Shown here one piece after another: positions 22,823 to 31,513 of a stretch of 64,000 bases of DNA; the first letter of the stretch is position 1, and the number at the start of each line of letters is the position of its first letter. The notes beneath the pieces were generated by a model. It did no database searches. It saw nothing but the letters and a program-made list of their open reading frames with translations, and was not told where the DNA came from. The stretch is from Deinococcus radiotolerans (GTDB taxonomy: Bacteria; Deinococcota; Deinococci; Deinococcales; Deinococcaceae). The stretch covers positions 372,001 through 436,000 of the forward strand of contig NZ_BMPE01000002.1 in assembly GCF_014647435.1 (NCBI RefSeq), written 5' to 3'. Both the position numbers and the translations under genes were made by a program.

Positions 22823-22828
22823 CATAAT
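22823..22828 (+). promoter_or_regulatory. Leaderless -10 box of the 89-aa membrane protein gene
   Basis: CATAAT lies 6 nt before the GTG at 22835 and is the main support for that start. Confidence 0.45.
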
Positions 22829-22834
22829 GGCCCC

Positions 22835-23104
22835 GTGCCCCCCTACGCGCTGCAACTGCTGATCGCGCTCGTCCTCGTCGGCGTCACCCGCCTCGTCGCG
22901 TACCCCCTGACCGTGGGGGGCGGCGTGGTGGACGCCCTGGACGCCGTGCTGATGATGCTGGCCCTCGTGAACCTGCGCCTCGCGTGGACGGGCGCGAATG
23001 CCTCGGGCGGCGGCCGCGCCCCGGCGTGGTTCGTGGCTGCGGGCCTCGTCATGGCGGGCCTGATCACCTTCGCGATGGTCGCGGCCCTCACGCCCCGCTC
23101 CTGA
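22835..23104 (+). CDS. Small three-helix membrane protein, unknown
   Basis: An 89-aa hydrophobic protein with a GTG start. Three likely membrane helices are visible: residues 4-20 (ALQLLIALVLVGVTRL), 28-48 (VDALDAVLMMLALVNLRL) and 64-85 (AWFVAAGLVMAGLITFAMV). A hydrophilic Gly/Arg loop separates the last two. I do not recognise a family. The -10 box 6 nt before the GTG and the strong hairpin after the stop support a real, separately transcribed gene. Confidence 0.65.
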   Translation: MPPYALQLLIALVLVGVTRLVAYPLTVGGGVVDALDAVLMMLALVNLRLAWTGANASGGGRAPAWFVAAGLVMAGLITFAMVAALTPRS

Positions 23105-23148
23105 CGCCCCGCACAAACCTGCCGCGCGTGCCGGGTTTGTGCGGGGCG
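23105..23148. terminator. Strong 15-bp hairpin
   Basis: CGCCCCGCACAAACC at 23105-23119 pairs perfectly with GGTTTGTGCGGGGCG at 23134-23148 across a 14-nt loop, beginning at the base after the stop of the small membrane protein. There is no T run. Confidence 0.75.
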
Positions 23149-23164
23149 CGCCCCAGCGCTGGGC

Positions 23165-23170
23165 TAGACT
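23165..23170 (+). promoter_or_regulatory. Leaderless -10 box of the metallophosphoesterase gene
   Basis: TAGACT lies 7 nt before the ATG at 23178. Confidence 0.55.
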
Positions 23171-23177
23171 CCGGGGC

Positions 23178-23912
<735 letters not shown>

Positions 23913-23916
23913 CGGC

Positions 23917-24867
23917 GTGCGGCCCCTGTTCGAGTTCCAACTTCAGGACCTTGGGGCCGTGCGGGATGGCTGGGAGGCGTGCATTCCGATAGATTTTCCT
24001 GAGGTGCGCGTCGAGACGCTGTTGCACGTCTTGGGTTGGGGCACGTACCACCTGAACACGCCGGGCGGCATCTTCCCAGAAGAAGATCCCGCGTTCCGGG
24101 CAGCCTTCGTGCATCGGCAGTGGGAGGCGTGGGGGAAGGCCGCCGCGCTGTCGCAACTGGGAAGACAACCTCACGATGCCCCAGCCCATCCGGCGGTGTT
24201 GGAGGTTCATTGGAAACAGGACCGTGAACGGCGAATGGCGCAGGACAGCGTGCTGAACTTCACCGAGGAGCTGTGCGGCGCGGCAGGTCTGCTCCTGAGG
24301 GCCCTGCCCGCCCCGCTAGAGGAATGGATGGCCTCCGGGCGCTGGGCGCGCTGGATGGCGGAGCTGCGCCGACGGGTTGAGGCGACTGACGAAGTCGGTC
24401 CGGCGGAGCGGCAGGCCAGGAAGCGGCTGATCGAGGAACTGGACTGGTGGGTCGAACCGGCCCGAGTCGAGATCGGATACGCGCGTGACAACGTGAGCAA
24501 CACCTACTTCCTGCGCTTCCGGCGAGTAGGGTCTGACGTACAGGTCTCGTGGCATCCCCCGGATGAACCGGACGATGATTCGTGGCGGTCCTGGTTGCCT
24601 CAGACCGGGCAGCTGATCCTGCCCGCCGACGAGTTCCACGCGCAGGTGCGGGCCTTCCGTGACGCGGTGCGGCTGGAGATGGAGGCGCGACTGCTGACCC
24701 TGGCCGGGCAGGGGGCCGTGACGTTCAGCGAGGCGGCCCCCGGGAAGCACATATTGAACCGCGACCTCGGGCCGGTCGAGGTGGCTGCACCACTGGAACC
24801 GGCCGCCGTGCTGGCCCGCGTCCGCTGGATGGAAGCCACCTTCGGGGTGCGCGTCGAGGACTGCTGA
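23917..24867 (+). CDS. DUF5984-like protein of unknown function
   Basis: A 316-aa soluble protein with a GTG start, only 4 bp after the phosphoesterase stop, so probably translated from the same message. The opening [14 protein letters not shown], the TYHLNTPGG block and the C-terminal [17 protein letters not shown] and [20 protein letters not shown] blocks look like the DUF5984 family; I am moderately sure of the family and know of no function. The first part is visibly less GC-rich than the neighbours, which suggests a later arrival. Confidence 0.75.
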   Translation: MRPLFEFQLQDLGAVRDGWEACIPIDFPEVRVETLLHVLGWGTYHLNTPGGIFPEEDPAFRAAFVHRQWEAWGKAAALSQLGRQPHDAPAHPAVLEVHWKQDRERRMAQDSVLNFTEELCGAAGLLLRALPAPLEEWMASGRWARWMAELRRRVEATDEVGPAERQARKRLIEELDWWVEPARVEIGYARDNVSNTYFLRFRRVGSDVQVSWHPPDEPDDDSWRSWLPQTGQLILPADEFHAQVRAFRDAVRLEMEARLLTLAGQGAVTFSEAAPGKHILNRDLGPVEVAAPLEPAAVLARVRWMEATFGVRVEDC

Positions 24868-24921
24868 CGGGACAGAGGGCGGGTCACCCTGAGTGGTCGT
24901 CATGCCCTCACGTTCTGCCCT

Positions 24922-24927
24922 TATCCT
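24922..24927 (+). promoter_or_regulatory. Leaderless -10 box of the carboxypeptidase gene
   Basis: TATCCT lies 7 nt before the ATG at 24935, which decides this start over the ATG at 24893 or 24902. Confidence 0.5.
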
Positions 24928-24934
24928 GGGCGGC

Positions 24935-26320
24935 ATGCGCCGCGCCTTCCTGATTGCCGTCCTGCTGGGTCTGACCGGGGCGGCGCAGGTGGCCACGCCC
25001 ACCGCGGGGGAGCCGGTGACGCTGCACCTGTCGCGCGAGCCGGGCCTCAGCGCGGGCGTGCGCGCGGCCCTGCGGGGCCTGCCCGGGAATGTGGAGACGG
25101 TGGTGCTCGTGCAGGACCTGCGGACGCGGGCGGTGCTGGAGGCGCGGCAGCCGGACCGGGCGCTGATTCCGGCGAGTACGACGAAGCTGGTGACGGCGGC
25201 CAGCGTGCTGGACGAGCGGGGCGGAGCGGGAGGGTGGTGGAGTGCGGAACTGACGGTGCCGGCGGCGCAGGTGGGCCAGGCATCGGTGAAGGCGGTGACG
25301 CTACGCGGCAGTGGCGACCTGACGTTGAGCGTGGCCGACGGCGCGTACAGCCTGCGGGCGCTGGCGCGGCAGGCGTACGCGCACGGGCTGCGCGAGGTGG
25401 GTGAGGTGCGCGTGGACGACCTAGGGTTCGACGCGGCGGCGTGGGCGGTGCCGCTGGGCGCGCCCATGACGGCGCTGCGCCTCGCGGAGTGGCACGACGA
25501 TCCGCCCGCGTCCGCGCAGGCGGCGCGGGAGCGGCTGGGCGCCGCGCTGACCGCGCAGCTGCGCGCGGCGGGCGTGCGGGTCGCGCGGGACGCGCCTGCA
25601 CGCGCGGCGCCGTGGCAGGCGTGGGTGCCGCCCGCCCGGACGGATGACCAGGGGCAGGCGCTGCCGCCCGATCCGGTGACGCCCGTGGCGGCCCGGCCGG
25701 AGCAGGGCATCGCCAGCGTGCGCAGCGCCTCGCCGTTCCAGGTGCTGGCGGCCACGCTGCGGCCCAGTGACAACCTGCGCGCCGAGGAACTGCTGGGCAC
25801 CCTGGCGCACGGCGCGAACGGCACGCTACGCGGGGCGCTGGCGCGGGAGCGGGCGTACCTGCGCCGCCTTGGTGCGGACCTGAGCGAGGTGGAACTGCAT
25901 GACGGCAGCGGCCTGAGCCGTGAGAACCGCCTGAGTCCGCGCGTTCTGGTGGCCGTGCTGCGCGAGCAGTTCGACCTGCCTGCGCCCCTGCCGGGAAAGA
26001 CGGGTCTGCCCGCAGCGCTGTACGGGGCGCGCGGCAACGCATTTGCTGAGGCCCTCCCGGAGGCGGGAACGGGCGAGAACGTCCCGGAACACGACGGGCG
26101 CGGCGGGACGATGGCGCTGCGGCTGCGCGGCGCGGGCCTGGACGTGCGCGCCAAGACCGGTACCCTGCCCGGCGTGAGCGCCCTGGCCGGGTACGTCACG
26201 GGCCGCAGCGGCCACGTGCTGGCGTTCGCGGTGATCATGAACGGCCCGGAATCCACGCCGATCCTGGACCTGCGGGCCGCGCAGGACCGGGTGGTGCAGG
26301 CGGTGGCCGCCGCACACTGA
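24935..26320 (+). CDS. dacB: D-alanyl-D-alanine carboxypeptidase/endopeptidase (PBP4 type)
   Basis: A 461-aa exported peptidase S13 family enzyme that trims or cleaves peptidoglycan peptides. A signal peptide covers about residues 1-17. The three penicillin-binding motifs are present: S81-xx-K84 in PASTTKLV, S278-D-N280 in [10 protein letters not shown], and K407-T-G409 in RAKTGTLPG. The region between the first two motifs carries the extra domain typical of PBP4. It has its own promoter and is not part of a division gene cluster. Confidence 0.92.
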   Translation: MRRAFLIAVLLGLTGAAQVATPTAGEPVTLHLSREPGLSAGVRAALRGLPGNVETVVLVQDLRTRAVLEARQPDRALIPASTTKLVTAASVLDERGGAGGWWSAELTVPAAQVGQASVKAVTLRGSGDLTLSVADGAYSLRALARQAYAHGLREVGEVRVDDLGFDAAAWAVPLGAPMTALRLAEWHDDPPASAQAARERLGAALTAQLRAAGVRVARDAPARAAPWQAWVPPARTDDQGQALPPDPVTPVAARPEQGIASVRSASPFQVLAATLRPSDNLRAEELLGTLAHGANGTLRGALARERAYLRRLGADLSEVELHDGSGLSRENRLSPRVLVAVLREQFDLPAPLPGKTGLPAALYGARGNAFAEALPEAGTGENVPEHDGRGGTMALRLRGAGLDVRAKTGTLPGVSALAGYVTGRSGHVLAFAVIMNGPESTPILDLRAAQDRVVQAVAAAH

Positions 26321-26410
26321 CCGCGGCCGGGGGCGTGGACGCTGATCCCCCCTGACGGTGGTGGAGGGCGGATGAGCCCCAGTTTCATGCAGGGAATGAA
26401 CCCGATCCAA

Positions 26411-26416
26411 TAAACT
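26411..26416 (+). promoter_or_regulatory. Leaderless -10 box of rdgB
   Basis: TAAACT lies 7 nt before the GTG at 26424, supporting a GTG start on a leaderless message. Confidence 0.55.
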
Positions 26417-26423
26417 GCGGGGC

Positions 26424-27041
26424 GTGACGACTGAAGCGGGAATGAATGTGGTGGTGGCGACCAGCAACGCCGGGAAAGTCAGGGAGATCGAGGAGGCCCT
26501 GCAGGGCACTGGCTGGACCCTCAGCCCGCTCGGCGGTGTGCCGCTGCCGGAGGAGACCGGCGCCACCTACGAGGAGAACGCCGCCCTGAAGGCCTGCGCG
26601 GCGGCCCTCGTGTCCCAGCGGCCCGCCCTGGCGGACGACAGTGGACTGGAGGTCGAGGCGCTGCAGGGGGAACCGGGCGTGTACTCCGCCCGGTACGGGA
26701 ACCGCGACAGCGACATGGAACGCAACGTGTACCTGCTGGAAAAACTGCGCGGGCAGAAAAACCGCCGCGCCAAGTTCGTCTCCGTCGTGATTCTGGCCTA
26801 CCCGGACGGCCACCTGGAAACGTACCGGGGTGAACTGCACGGCACGCTGCTGGAAGGACCGCGCGGCGCGAACGGCTTCGGGTACGACCCGCTGTTCGTG
26901 CCGGACGGCGAGACCCGCACGCTGGCGGAACTGACGGTCGCGGAGAAGCGCGCCATCAGCCACCGGGGGCGCGCGCTGGCCGCCCTGCAAGACGCGCACC
27001 GCAGCGGCCTGCCCGAGCGGGAGATTACCCCGATCATCTGA
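26424..27041 (+). CDS. rdgB: XTP/dITP diphosphohydrolase (Ham1/RdgB)
   Basis: A 205-aa house-cleaning pyrophosphatase that removes non-canonical purine triphosphates (ITP, dITP, XTP). The substrate-binding [10 protein letters not shown] is at residues 13-22, the catalytic [12 protein letters not shown] follows, and the late [14 protein letters not shown] and SHRGRAL blocks are intact. The GTG start is set by the -10 box; Met at residue 7 is a possible alternative. Confidence 0.95.
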   Translation: MTTEAGMNVVVATSNAGKVREIEEALQGTGWTLSPLGGVPLPEETGATYEENAALKACAAALVSQRPALADDSGLEVEALQGEPGVYSARYGNRDSDMERNVYLLEKLRGQKNRRAKFVSVVILAYPDGHLETYRGELHGTLLEGPRGANGFGYDPLFVPDGETRTLAELTVAEKRAISHRGRALAALQDAHRSGLPEREITPII

Positions 27042-27057
27042 AGCGCGGCGCACCCGC

Positions 27058-27087
27058 GTGGGGTCACCTCGTCTGGGGTGGCCCCGC
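27058..27087 (+). terminator. Hairpin after rdgB
   Basis: An 11-bp stem with two G-U pairs joins 27058-27068 and 27077-27087 across an 8-nt loop, starting 17 bp after the stop. Only a short AT stretch follows. Confidence 0.55.
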
Positions 27088-27166
27088 ATTCATGCTTCCC
27101 TGACGGCCCGTGCAGGTGGCCTTCACCCTGGGCGCTGCGTTTCAGTTGCGGCCCCCGCGCGCTCCG

Positions 27167-27172
27167 TACGGT
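27167..27172 (+). promoter_or_regulatory. Leaderless -10 box of the DUF1440-like gene
   Basis: TACGGT lies 6 nt before the ATG at 27179. Confidence 0.5.
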
Positions 27173-27178
27173 GAGGGC

Positions 27179-27721
27179 ATGAGTGTGTACCGGAACGTGC
27201 TGGCAGGGTTGATCGGGGGGGCCGTGGGCACCTTGGCGATGGGGCAGTACTGGACGCGGGTGGCGCCGCTTCTCGAGGGCGACAGTGGCAGCGGTGGTGG
27301 GGCCAGCGAGCAGCCGAAGGAGGACAAGCATTCCATCTCGGTGATCGGGCAGCAGCACCAGCCGGGCGAGAGCAGCACCGCCGCGATCGGCCGGGTCGCG
27401 TACGAGAAGGCCGAGGGGCACGCCCCTGGCCGGCAGACCCGCGCGGCGCTCAGTGAGGCTGTCCACTGGGGTATGGGCGTCGGCAGCGGCGCGCTGTACG
27501 GTGCGCTGGCCGGGCGCGGCAATCCGCTCAAGGGCGCGGCGTTCGGCGTGGGCCTCTGGGCGCTGGTGGACGAGGGCATCGTGCCGCTGCTGGGCCTTCA
27601 GGACGGCCCGGCCGGAACGCCCGCGAAGGGCCACGCGAACCGCCTGGGGGCGCACCTGTCCTACGGGCTGGCGCTGGGCGTGACGGCCCTGCTGCTGGGC
27701 GCGCTGCTGCCTGAGGACTGA
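27179..27721 (+). CDS. Putative membrane protein, DUF1440/YagU-like
   Basis: A 180-aa protein with about four hydrophobic segments: NVLAGLIGGAVGTLAMG at the N terminus, then a hydrophilic 50-residue loop rich in Ser, Gly and Gln, then HWGMGVGSGALYGAL, AAFGVGLWALVDEGIVPLLG and LSYGLALGVTALLLGALL. The pattern resembles DUF1440 (YagU), whose E. coli member is linked to acid resistance. Function here is unknown. Confidence 0.75.
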   Translation: MSVYRNVLAGLIGGAVGTLAMGQYWTRVAPLLEGDSGSGGGASEQPKEDKHSISVIGQQHQPGESSTAAIGRVAYEKAEGHAPGRQTRAALSEAVHWGMGVGSGALYGALAGRGNPLKGAAFGVGLWALVDEGIVPLLGLQDGPAGTPAKGHANRLGAHLSYGLALGVTALLLGALLPED

Positions 27722-27738
27722 ACCGGGAAGAACTGAGG

Positions 27739-27771
27739 CGGGCCGCCTCCCGGACAGGGGAGAGCGGCCCG
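27739..27771. terminator. Hairpin between convergent genes
   Basis: A 13-bp stem with one bulged A joins 27739-27751 (CGGGCCGCCTCCC) to 27758-27771, followed by TTT on the plus strand. It separates the DUF1440-like gene from the sufE stop. Confidence 0.75.
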
Positions 27772-27786
27772 TTTCACTGCGGGTGC

Positions 27787-28233
27787 TTACGCTTTGGCGT
27801 GGTCGCGCACGTCGTTCTTCAGGCGCATCAGGATGGCGCCCATGCCGCGCAGGCGCATGGGGGTGATCAGTTCGGTCAGGCCCATGTCCATGTAGAACTG
27901 GTCGGGGATGCTCAGGATCTCCTCGGGCTGCGCGCCGTCGAGCGCCTCGTGCAGGATGCCGGCGTAGCCGCGCACGGTGGGGGCCTCCTCGGGGACCTTG
28001 AAGTACAGGTGCATGCCGCCCTGCTCGTCCTGCTCGGTGACCAGGAAGAAGGGGCTGGTGCATTCGGGCACCGGCTGGAGGAACTCGGGGTGCTCGAGGT
28101 ACTTCTCGGGCAGGCCGGGGAGTTTCTTGCTGTACTCCAGCAGGGCCTGAAGGCGCAGGGGTTTGGGGGCGCTGCGGAACATCGTGACGATGGTCTGGAG
28201 TTTCTCCGGCAGGGCGGGCACGGCGTCGGTCAT
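27787..28233 (-). CDS. SufE family Fe-S cluster sulfur acceptor
   Basis: A 148-aa cytosolic protein that accepts sulfur from a cysteine desulfurase. The persulfide Cys is C58 in VPECTSPFF, and the MGLTELITPMRLRGMGAILMRLK block is the family signature. No sufS or sufBCD gene is nearby. It is divergent from the rhodanese gene, and the 132-bp gap between them carries both promoters, so both may be tuned to sulfur status. Confidence 0.94.
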   Translation of the reverse strand: MTDAVPALPEKLQTIVTMFRSAPKPLRLQALLEYSKKLPGLPEKYLEHPEFLQPVPECTSPFFLVTEQDEQGGMHLYFKVPEEAPTVRGYAGILHEALDGAQPEEILSIPDQFYMDMGLTELITPMRLRGMGAILMRLKNDVRDHAKA

Positions 28234-28239
28234 GCGGGG

Positions 28240-28245
28240 AGTGTA
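28240..28245 (-). promoter_or_regulatory. Leaderless -10 box of sufE
   Basis: TACACT on the minus strand, 6 nt before the ATG at 28233. Confidence 0.6.
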
Positions 28246-28283
28246 CCGCCGGGCCCCGGGCGGGATTGGGTGGGCCTGTCCAG

Positions 28284-28300
28284 TTGACCTCTTTTGTCAA
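28284..28300. promoter_or_regulatory. Inverted repeat over the sulfurtransferase -35 box
   Basis: TTGAC at 28284-28288 and GTCAA at 28296-28300 are an inverted repeat with a 7-nt spacer. The right arm overlaps the candidate -35 element TTGTCA, so a bound regulator would compete with RNA polymerase. Confidence 0.4.
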
Positions 28301-28323
28301 TAAGTTCCCGATCAGGGTACAAT
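28294..28323 (+). promoter_or_regulatory. Promoter of the sulfurtransferase gene
   Basis: TTGTCA at 28294-28299 and TACAAT at 28318-28323 with an 18-nt spacer form one of the few recognisable -35/-10 promoters in the window. The message would have a leader of about 35 nt with a strong AGGAGG site at 28353-28358. Confidence 0.7.
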
Positions 28324-28365
28324 CCTGGGGCAACAGCGCCCTATTTCCCCTCAGGAGGCACCACC

Positions 28366-29229
28366 ATGGACTACGCGAAAGACGTTCTCGTCAGCACTGA
28401 CTGGGTCGAACAGAACCTGAACACGCCCGGCATTCGCCTGATCGAAGTGGATGAAGACATCCTCCTCTACGACACCGGGCACGCCCCCGGCGCCGTGAAA
28501 CTCGACTGGCAGGTCGACCTGTGGCACCCCGTCGAGCGTGACTTCATCACCCCCGAGCAGGTCAGCGAACTGCTGGGCCGCCTGGGCATCCAGGCAGACG
28601 ACACCATCGTCCTGTACGGCGACAAGAGCAACTGGTGGGCCGCGTACGCCTACTGGTTCCTGTCCTACAGCGGCGTGAAGAACCCCCTGAAACTCATGAA
28701 CGGTGGCCGCCAGAAGTGGATTGCCGAGGGCCGCCCCACCACCACCGACGCCCCCAGCGTCGAGGCCACGACCTACCCCGCCCTGACCCGCGATGACAGC
28801 CTGCGCGCCTACCGCGACGAGGTCAAGGCCCATCTGGAGAGCGTCAAGGGCGGCACCGGCGCGCTGGTGGACGTTCGCAGCCCCGACGAATTCAGCGGCA
28901 AGGTCACGCATATGCCCAACTACCCACAGGAAGGCGTGCTGCGCGGCGGCCACATTCCCGGCGCGCGCAGCATCCCCTGGGCCAAGGCCACGAACGAGGA
29001 CGGCACCTTCAAGTCGGCCGACGAACTGAAAGCCCTGTACGAGGGTGAAGGCGTCACCGCCGACAAGGACGTCATCGCGTACTGCCGCATCGCCGAGCGC
29101 AGCAGCCACAGCTGGTTCGTGCTGCGCGAACTGCTGGGCTACCCCAAGGTCCGCAACTACGACGGCAGCTGGACCGAATGGGGCAACGCCGTGGGCCTCC
29201 CCATCGAGAAGAGCTACAGCGAGGCGTAA
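28366..29229 (+). CDS. Thiosulfate sulfurtransferase (tandem rhodanese)
   Basis: A 287-aa cytosolic enzyme with two rhodanese domains. The first (about 5-130) is inactive and has no Cys in the loop; the second carries the catalytic C240 in [11 protein letters not shown]. The C-terminal DGSWTEWGN block is typical of thiosulfate rather than 3-mercaptopyruvate sulfurtransferases. AGGAGG with a 7-nt spacer fixes the start. It is divergent from sufE. Confidence 0.94.
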   Translation: MDYAKDVLVSTDWVEQNLNTPGIRLIEVDEDILLYDTGHAPGAVKLDWQVDLWHPVERDFITPEQVSELLGRLGIQADDTIVLYGDKSNWWAAYAYWFLSYSGVKNPLKLMNGGRQKWIAEGRPTTTDAPSVEATTYPALTRDDSLRAYRDEVKAHLESVKGGTGALVDVRSPDEFSGKVTHMPNYPQEGVLRGGHIPGARSIPWAKATNEDGTFKSADELKALYEGEGVTADKDVIAYCRIAERSSHSWFVLRELLGYPKVRNYDGSWTEWGNAVGLPIEKSYSEA

Positions 29230-29247
29230 CCGCCCCCCTGCACCGCG

Positions 29248-29271
29248 CCCCCGTCCACCACAGGCCGGGGG
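29248..29271 (+). terminator. Terminator of the sulfurtransferase gene
   Basis: CCCCCG at 29248-29253 pairs with CGGGGG at 29266-29271 over a 12-nt loop, followed by TTTACTTCT. Confidence 0.6.
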
Positions 29272-29545
29272 TTTACTTCTGTATTCAGCCCAGGTGGCGT
29301 GACAGTCCGGCAGGCTGCTGCCCGGGCCGGCCTGTCCGCCGTCCGCTCGGCCAGCTGTGGTCCTGCGGCGGCAGGCGCAACCGGGTGGCCCGGTCCCCGC
29401 GCGCGCCGGCCAGTGCTGGGTGCGCGCGGGAAGGCCGCTGGACCCCATGTCAGATCGGCGTGCACCCCATCCACTCCAGGGCTATGCTGCGCTTCGTTTC
29501 ACCAACTGATTCAGGTTCCACAGCACCCCTTCCCCCCTGAATGCC

Positions 29546-29571
29546 CGGTCTGACCGCGGACGTTCAGACCG
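29546..29571. promoter_or_regulatory. Inverted repeat before the hydrolase ribosome-binding site
   Basis: CGGTCTGA at 29546-29553 and TCAGACCG at 29564-29571 form a perfect 8-bp inverted repeat with a 10-nt centre containing CCGCGG. It ends 8 bp before the GGAGG site of the hydrolase gene and could act as an operator or as an mRNA hairpin next to the start. Confidence 0.4.
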
Positions 29572-29592
29572 CCACCACCGGAGGAACACCCG

Positions 29593-30894
29593 ATGCGCCG
29601 CCTCGCCCTGTGCCTTAGCTTGACCCTGATGACCGCCACTGCCGCCACCGCCCAGACCACCCCCGCCGCGCCGCAGACCAGCGCGCCGTTCCTGCCCGGC
29701 GACGCCCGCCCGGACGCCCCGGAACTCGCCGCGCGCGGCACGTTCGCCGTCGGCGTGCGCACCGTCACGCTGGTCAACCCGAGCCAGCCGGACCTGGCCC
29801 GCGCGCCCCAGAGCGGCCCCGTCCCCCGCGCCGACCGCCGCCTGACCGTGGAAGTCTGGTACCCCACAGCCACCGGCGCGAAAGAAGCCGTCACGTACAC
29901 CGACACCCTCACGAGCGGCAAGGCCTTCACCTTCGACGGCCGCGCGGCCCGGGACGCCAAACCCCTGAGCGGGCAGGCGTTCCCGCTGGTCATCGTGTCG
30001 CACGGGTACACCGGCAGCCGCTACCTCCTGACGCACCTCACCGAGAACCTCGCCAGCAAGGGGTACGTCGTGGCCGCCATCGACCACACCGACAGCACCC
30101 ACGACAACCGCGGGCCGTTCAACAGCACCCTGGTGAACCGCGCGCCGGACATCAACTTCACGCTCGATCAGCTGGCGAAACTCGGCGCGCCCGGCAGCGG
30201 CTCCCCGCTGAGCGGCGTGGTCAACGCCAGCCGCACCGCCCTGATCGGGTACTCCATGGGCGGCTACGGCGTGCTGAACGCCGCCGGAGCCGGGTACGCC
30301 CCCAAGGTCGCCGCGCTGCTGCCCGGCGGCACCCTGACGCCCCGCCAGACCGGCGCGTTCACGCCCGACCCGCGCATCCGCGCCGCCGTTGCTTTCGCAC
30401 CCTGGGGCGGGCCCAGCGCCGCGCGCGGCCTGGGTGTGCCTACCGGGGAGTACGGCTTCTGGGACGCCAAGGGGCTGGAGGGCCTGAAGGTCCCCACGCT
30501 GTTCGTCGTGGGCGACCATGACGACGTGTCGGGCTTCGAGGAGGGCGTCAAACCCCTGTTCGAGCACGCCGTGAACGCCGACCGCTACCTGCTGGTGTAC
30601 CAGAACGCCCGGCACAACATCGCCCCGAACCCCGCGCCCAGCCTGCCGGGCCTGAGCTTCGCCGACCACGAGCACTACGCCGACCCCGTATGGGACAGCG
30701 CCCGCCTGAACAACCTCAACCAGCACTTCGTCACCGCGTTCCTGAACCTGACCCTCAAGGGCGAGGCGGGCGCCGCCGCGTACCTGAACGTCCCCACGCC
30801 CGTCGCCGCCAACGCGACCGGCACGAACGCCTGGAAGGGCTTCGCGCCCCGCACCATGCTCGGCCTGGAGCTGTACCACCTCCGCCCCCGCTGA
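29593..30894 (+). CDS. Secreted alpha/beta hydrolase (PAF-acetylhydrolase/dienelactone hydrolase-like)
   Basis: A 433-aa exported serine hydrolase. The signal peptide (1-21) ends ATAQ. The core blocks are [14 protein letters not shown] (oxyanion region), nucleophile S221 in IGYSMGGYG, a probable Asp in [11 protein letters not shown] and a His in the C-terminal [11 protein letters not shown] or DHEHYAD segment. The layout fits predicted dienelactone hydrolases and bacterial PAF-acetylhydrolases, which cleave short-chain esters. GGAGGAA precedes the ATG at 29593. Confidence 0.88.
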   Translation: MRRLALCLSLTLMTATAATAQTTPAAPQTSAPFLPGDARPDAPELAARGTFAVGVRTVTLVNPSQPDLARAPQSGPVPRADRRLTVEVWYPTATGAKEAVTYTDTLTSGKAFTFDGRAARDAKPLSGQAFPLVIVSHGYTGSRYLLTHLTENLASKGYVVAAIDHTDSTHDNRGPFNSTLVNRAPDINFTLDQLAKLGAPGSGSPLSGVVNASRTALIGYSMGGYGVLNAAGAGYAPKVAALLPGGTLTPRQTGAFTPDPRIRAAVAFAPWGGPSAARGLGVPTGEYGFWDAKGLEGLKVPTLFVVGDHDDVSGFEEGVKPLFEHAVNADRYLLVYQNARHNIAPNPAPSLPGLSFADHEHYADPVWDSARLNNLNQHFVTAFLNLTLKGEAGAAAYLNVPTPVAANATGTNAWKGFAPRTMLGLELYHLRPR

Positions 30895-31008
30895 CCCTGC
30901 ACCCGCCCGGGCGCGCGGCCCGCACCACACCCGCTGCGTGAGTGGCGGGTGAAGAAGGCCACAGCGACGCGCCCGAAGCGGGGATACCGGACCCCGCCCG
31001 CCCCGCGC

Positions 31009-31014
31009 TACGCT
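31009..31014 (+). promoter_or_regulatory. Leaderless -10 box of the 140-aa gene
   Basis: TACGCT lies 7 nt before the ATG at 31022. Confidence 0.5.
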
Positions 31015-31021
31015 GCGCGGG

Positions 31022-31444
31022 ATGCTGGGCCTTCTGATCCTCCTGCTGGCACTTCTGATCGCCGCGCCGCTCGCGTGGCGGTTCACGCGCCGCGCCGCGC
31101 CGCCCACCCCTGCCCCCACCCCGGAGATCATCCCGCCGCTGCCCTCGCAGGACGTGCGGCCCACGGCCCCTACCCTGGTTATGCCCGGAGAGAGCGCCGC
31201 GCTGCTGGACGACGCGCAGGCCGAGATGCTGGCTGACATCAGCCCTGAACAGCTGCGCCACCTGATGGCGGCCGTCCCAGGTGACGTCATGGCGCGCGCC
31301 ATCGGGCAGGAGGACCTGACCAGCCACGCGCCCGTCACCGAGGAGCAGCGGCAGGAACTCCAGGGTCTGGGCGGCGCCCTCGACAGCCTGGACCTCTGGA
31401 ACCTGGGCAGCGCCCCCGACCCCAAGGACGTCCCCACCCCCTGA
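31022..31444 (+). CDS. Membrane-anchored protein of unknown function
   Basis: A 140-aa protein with one N-terminal helix (MLGLLILLLALLIAAPLAW), a basic stop-transfer patch (RFTRRA) and a Pro-rich linker to about residue 60. The remaining 80 residues are acidic and helical (AEMLADISPEQLRHLMAAVPGD). The soluble part is probably on the outer side or linked to the membrane from the cytosol; the basic patch after the helix favours the latter. No family is recognised. Confidence 0.7.
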   Translation: MLGLLILLLALLIAAPLAWRFTRRAAPPTPAPTPEIIPPLPSQDVRPTAPTLVMPGESAALLDDAQAEMLADISPEQLRHLMAAVPGDVMARAIGQEDLTSHAPVTEEQRQELQGLGGALDSLDLWNLGSAPDPKDVPTP

Positions 31445-31500
31445 CCCGCCCCGCGAATTGCTCCGGAGGGATCCGGTAGAGCCCGCCCCGACCCGCGCCG

Positions 31501-31506
31501 CACAAT
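31501..31506 (+). promoter_or_regulatory. Leaderless -10 box of the Ada-AlkA gene
   Basis: CACAAT lies 7 nt before the ATG at 31514 and overlaps an in-frame ATG at 31505, which favours 31514 as the start. Confidence 0.45.
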
Positions 31507-31513
31507 GGCCGCC

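Larger units (their letters stand above)
29230..29592. other. 363-bp intergenic region
   Basis: It holds a terminator-like hairpin (29248-29271), a TATGCT box at 29483-29488 that could be a -10 element with no clear -35, and an inverted repeat at 29546-29571 just before the hydrolase ribosome-binding site. The rest (about 29290-29480) is GC-rich, and I see no gene, repeat or RNA in it. Confidence 0.6.
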
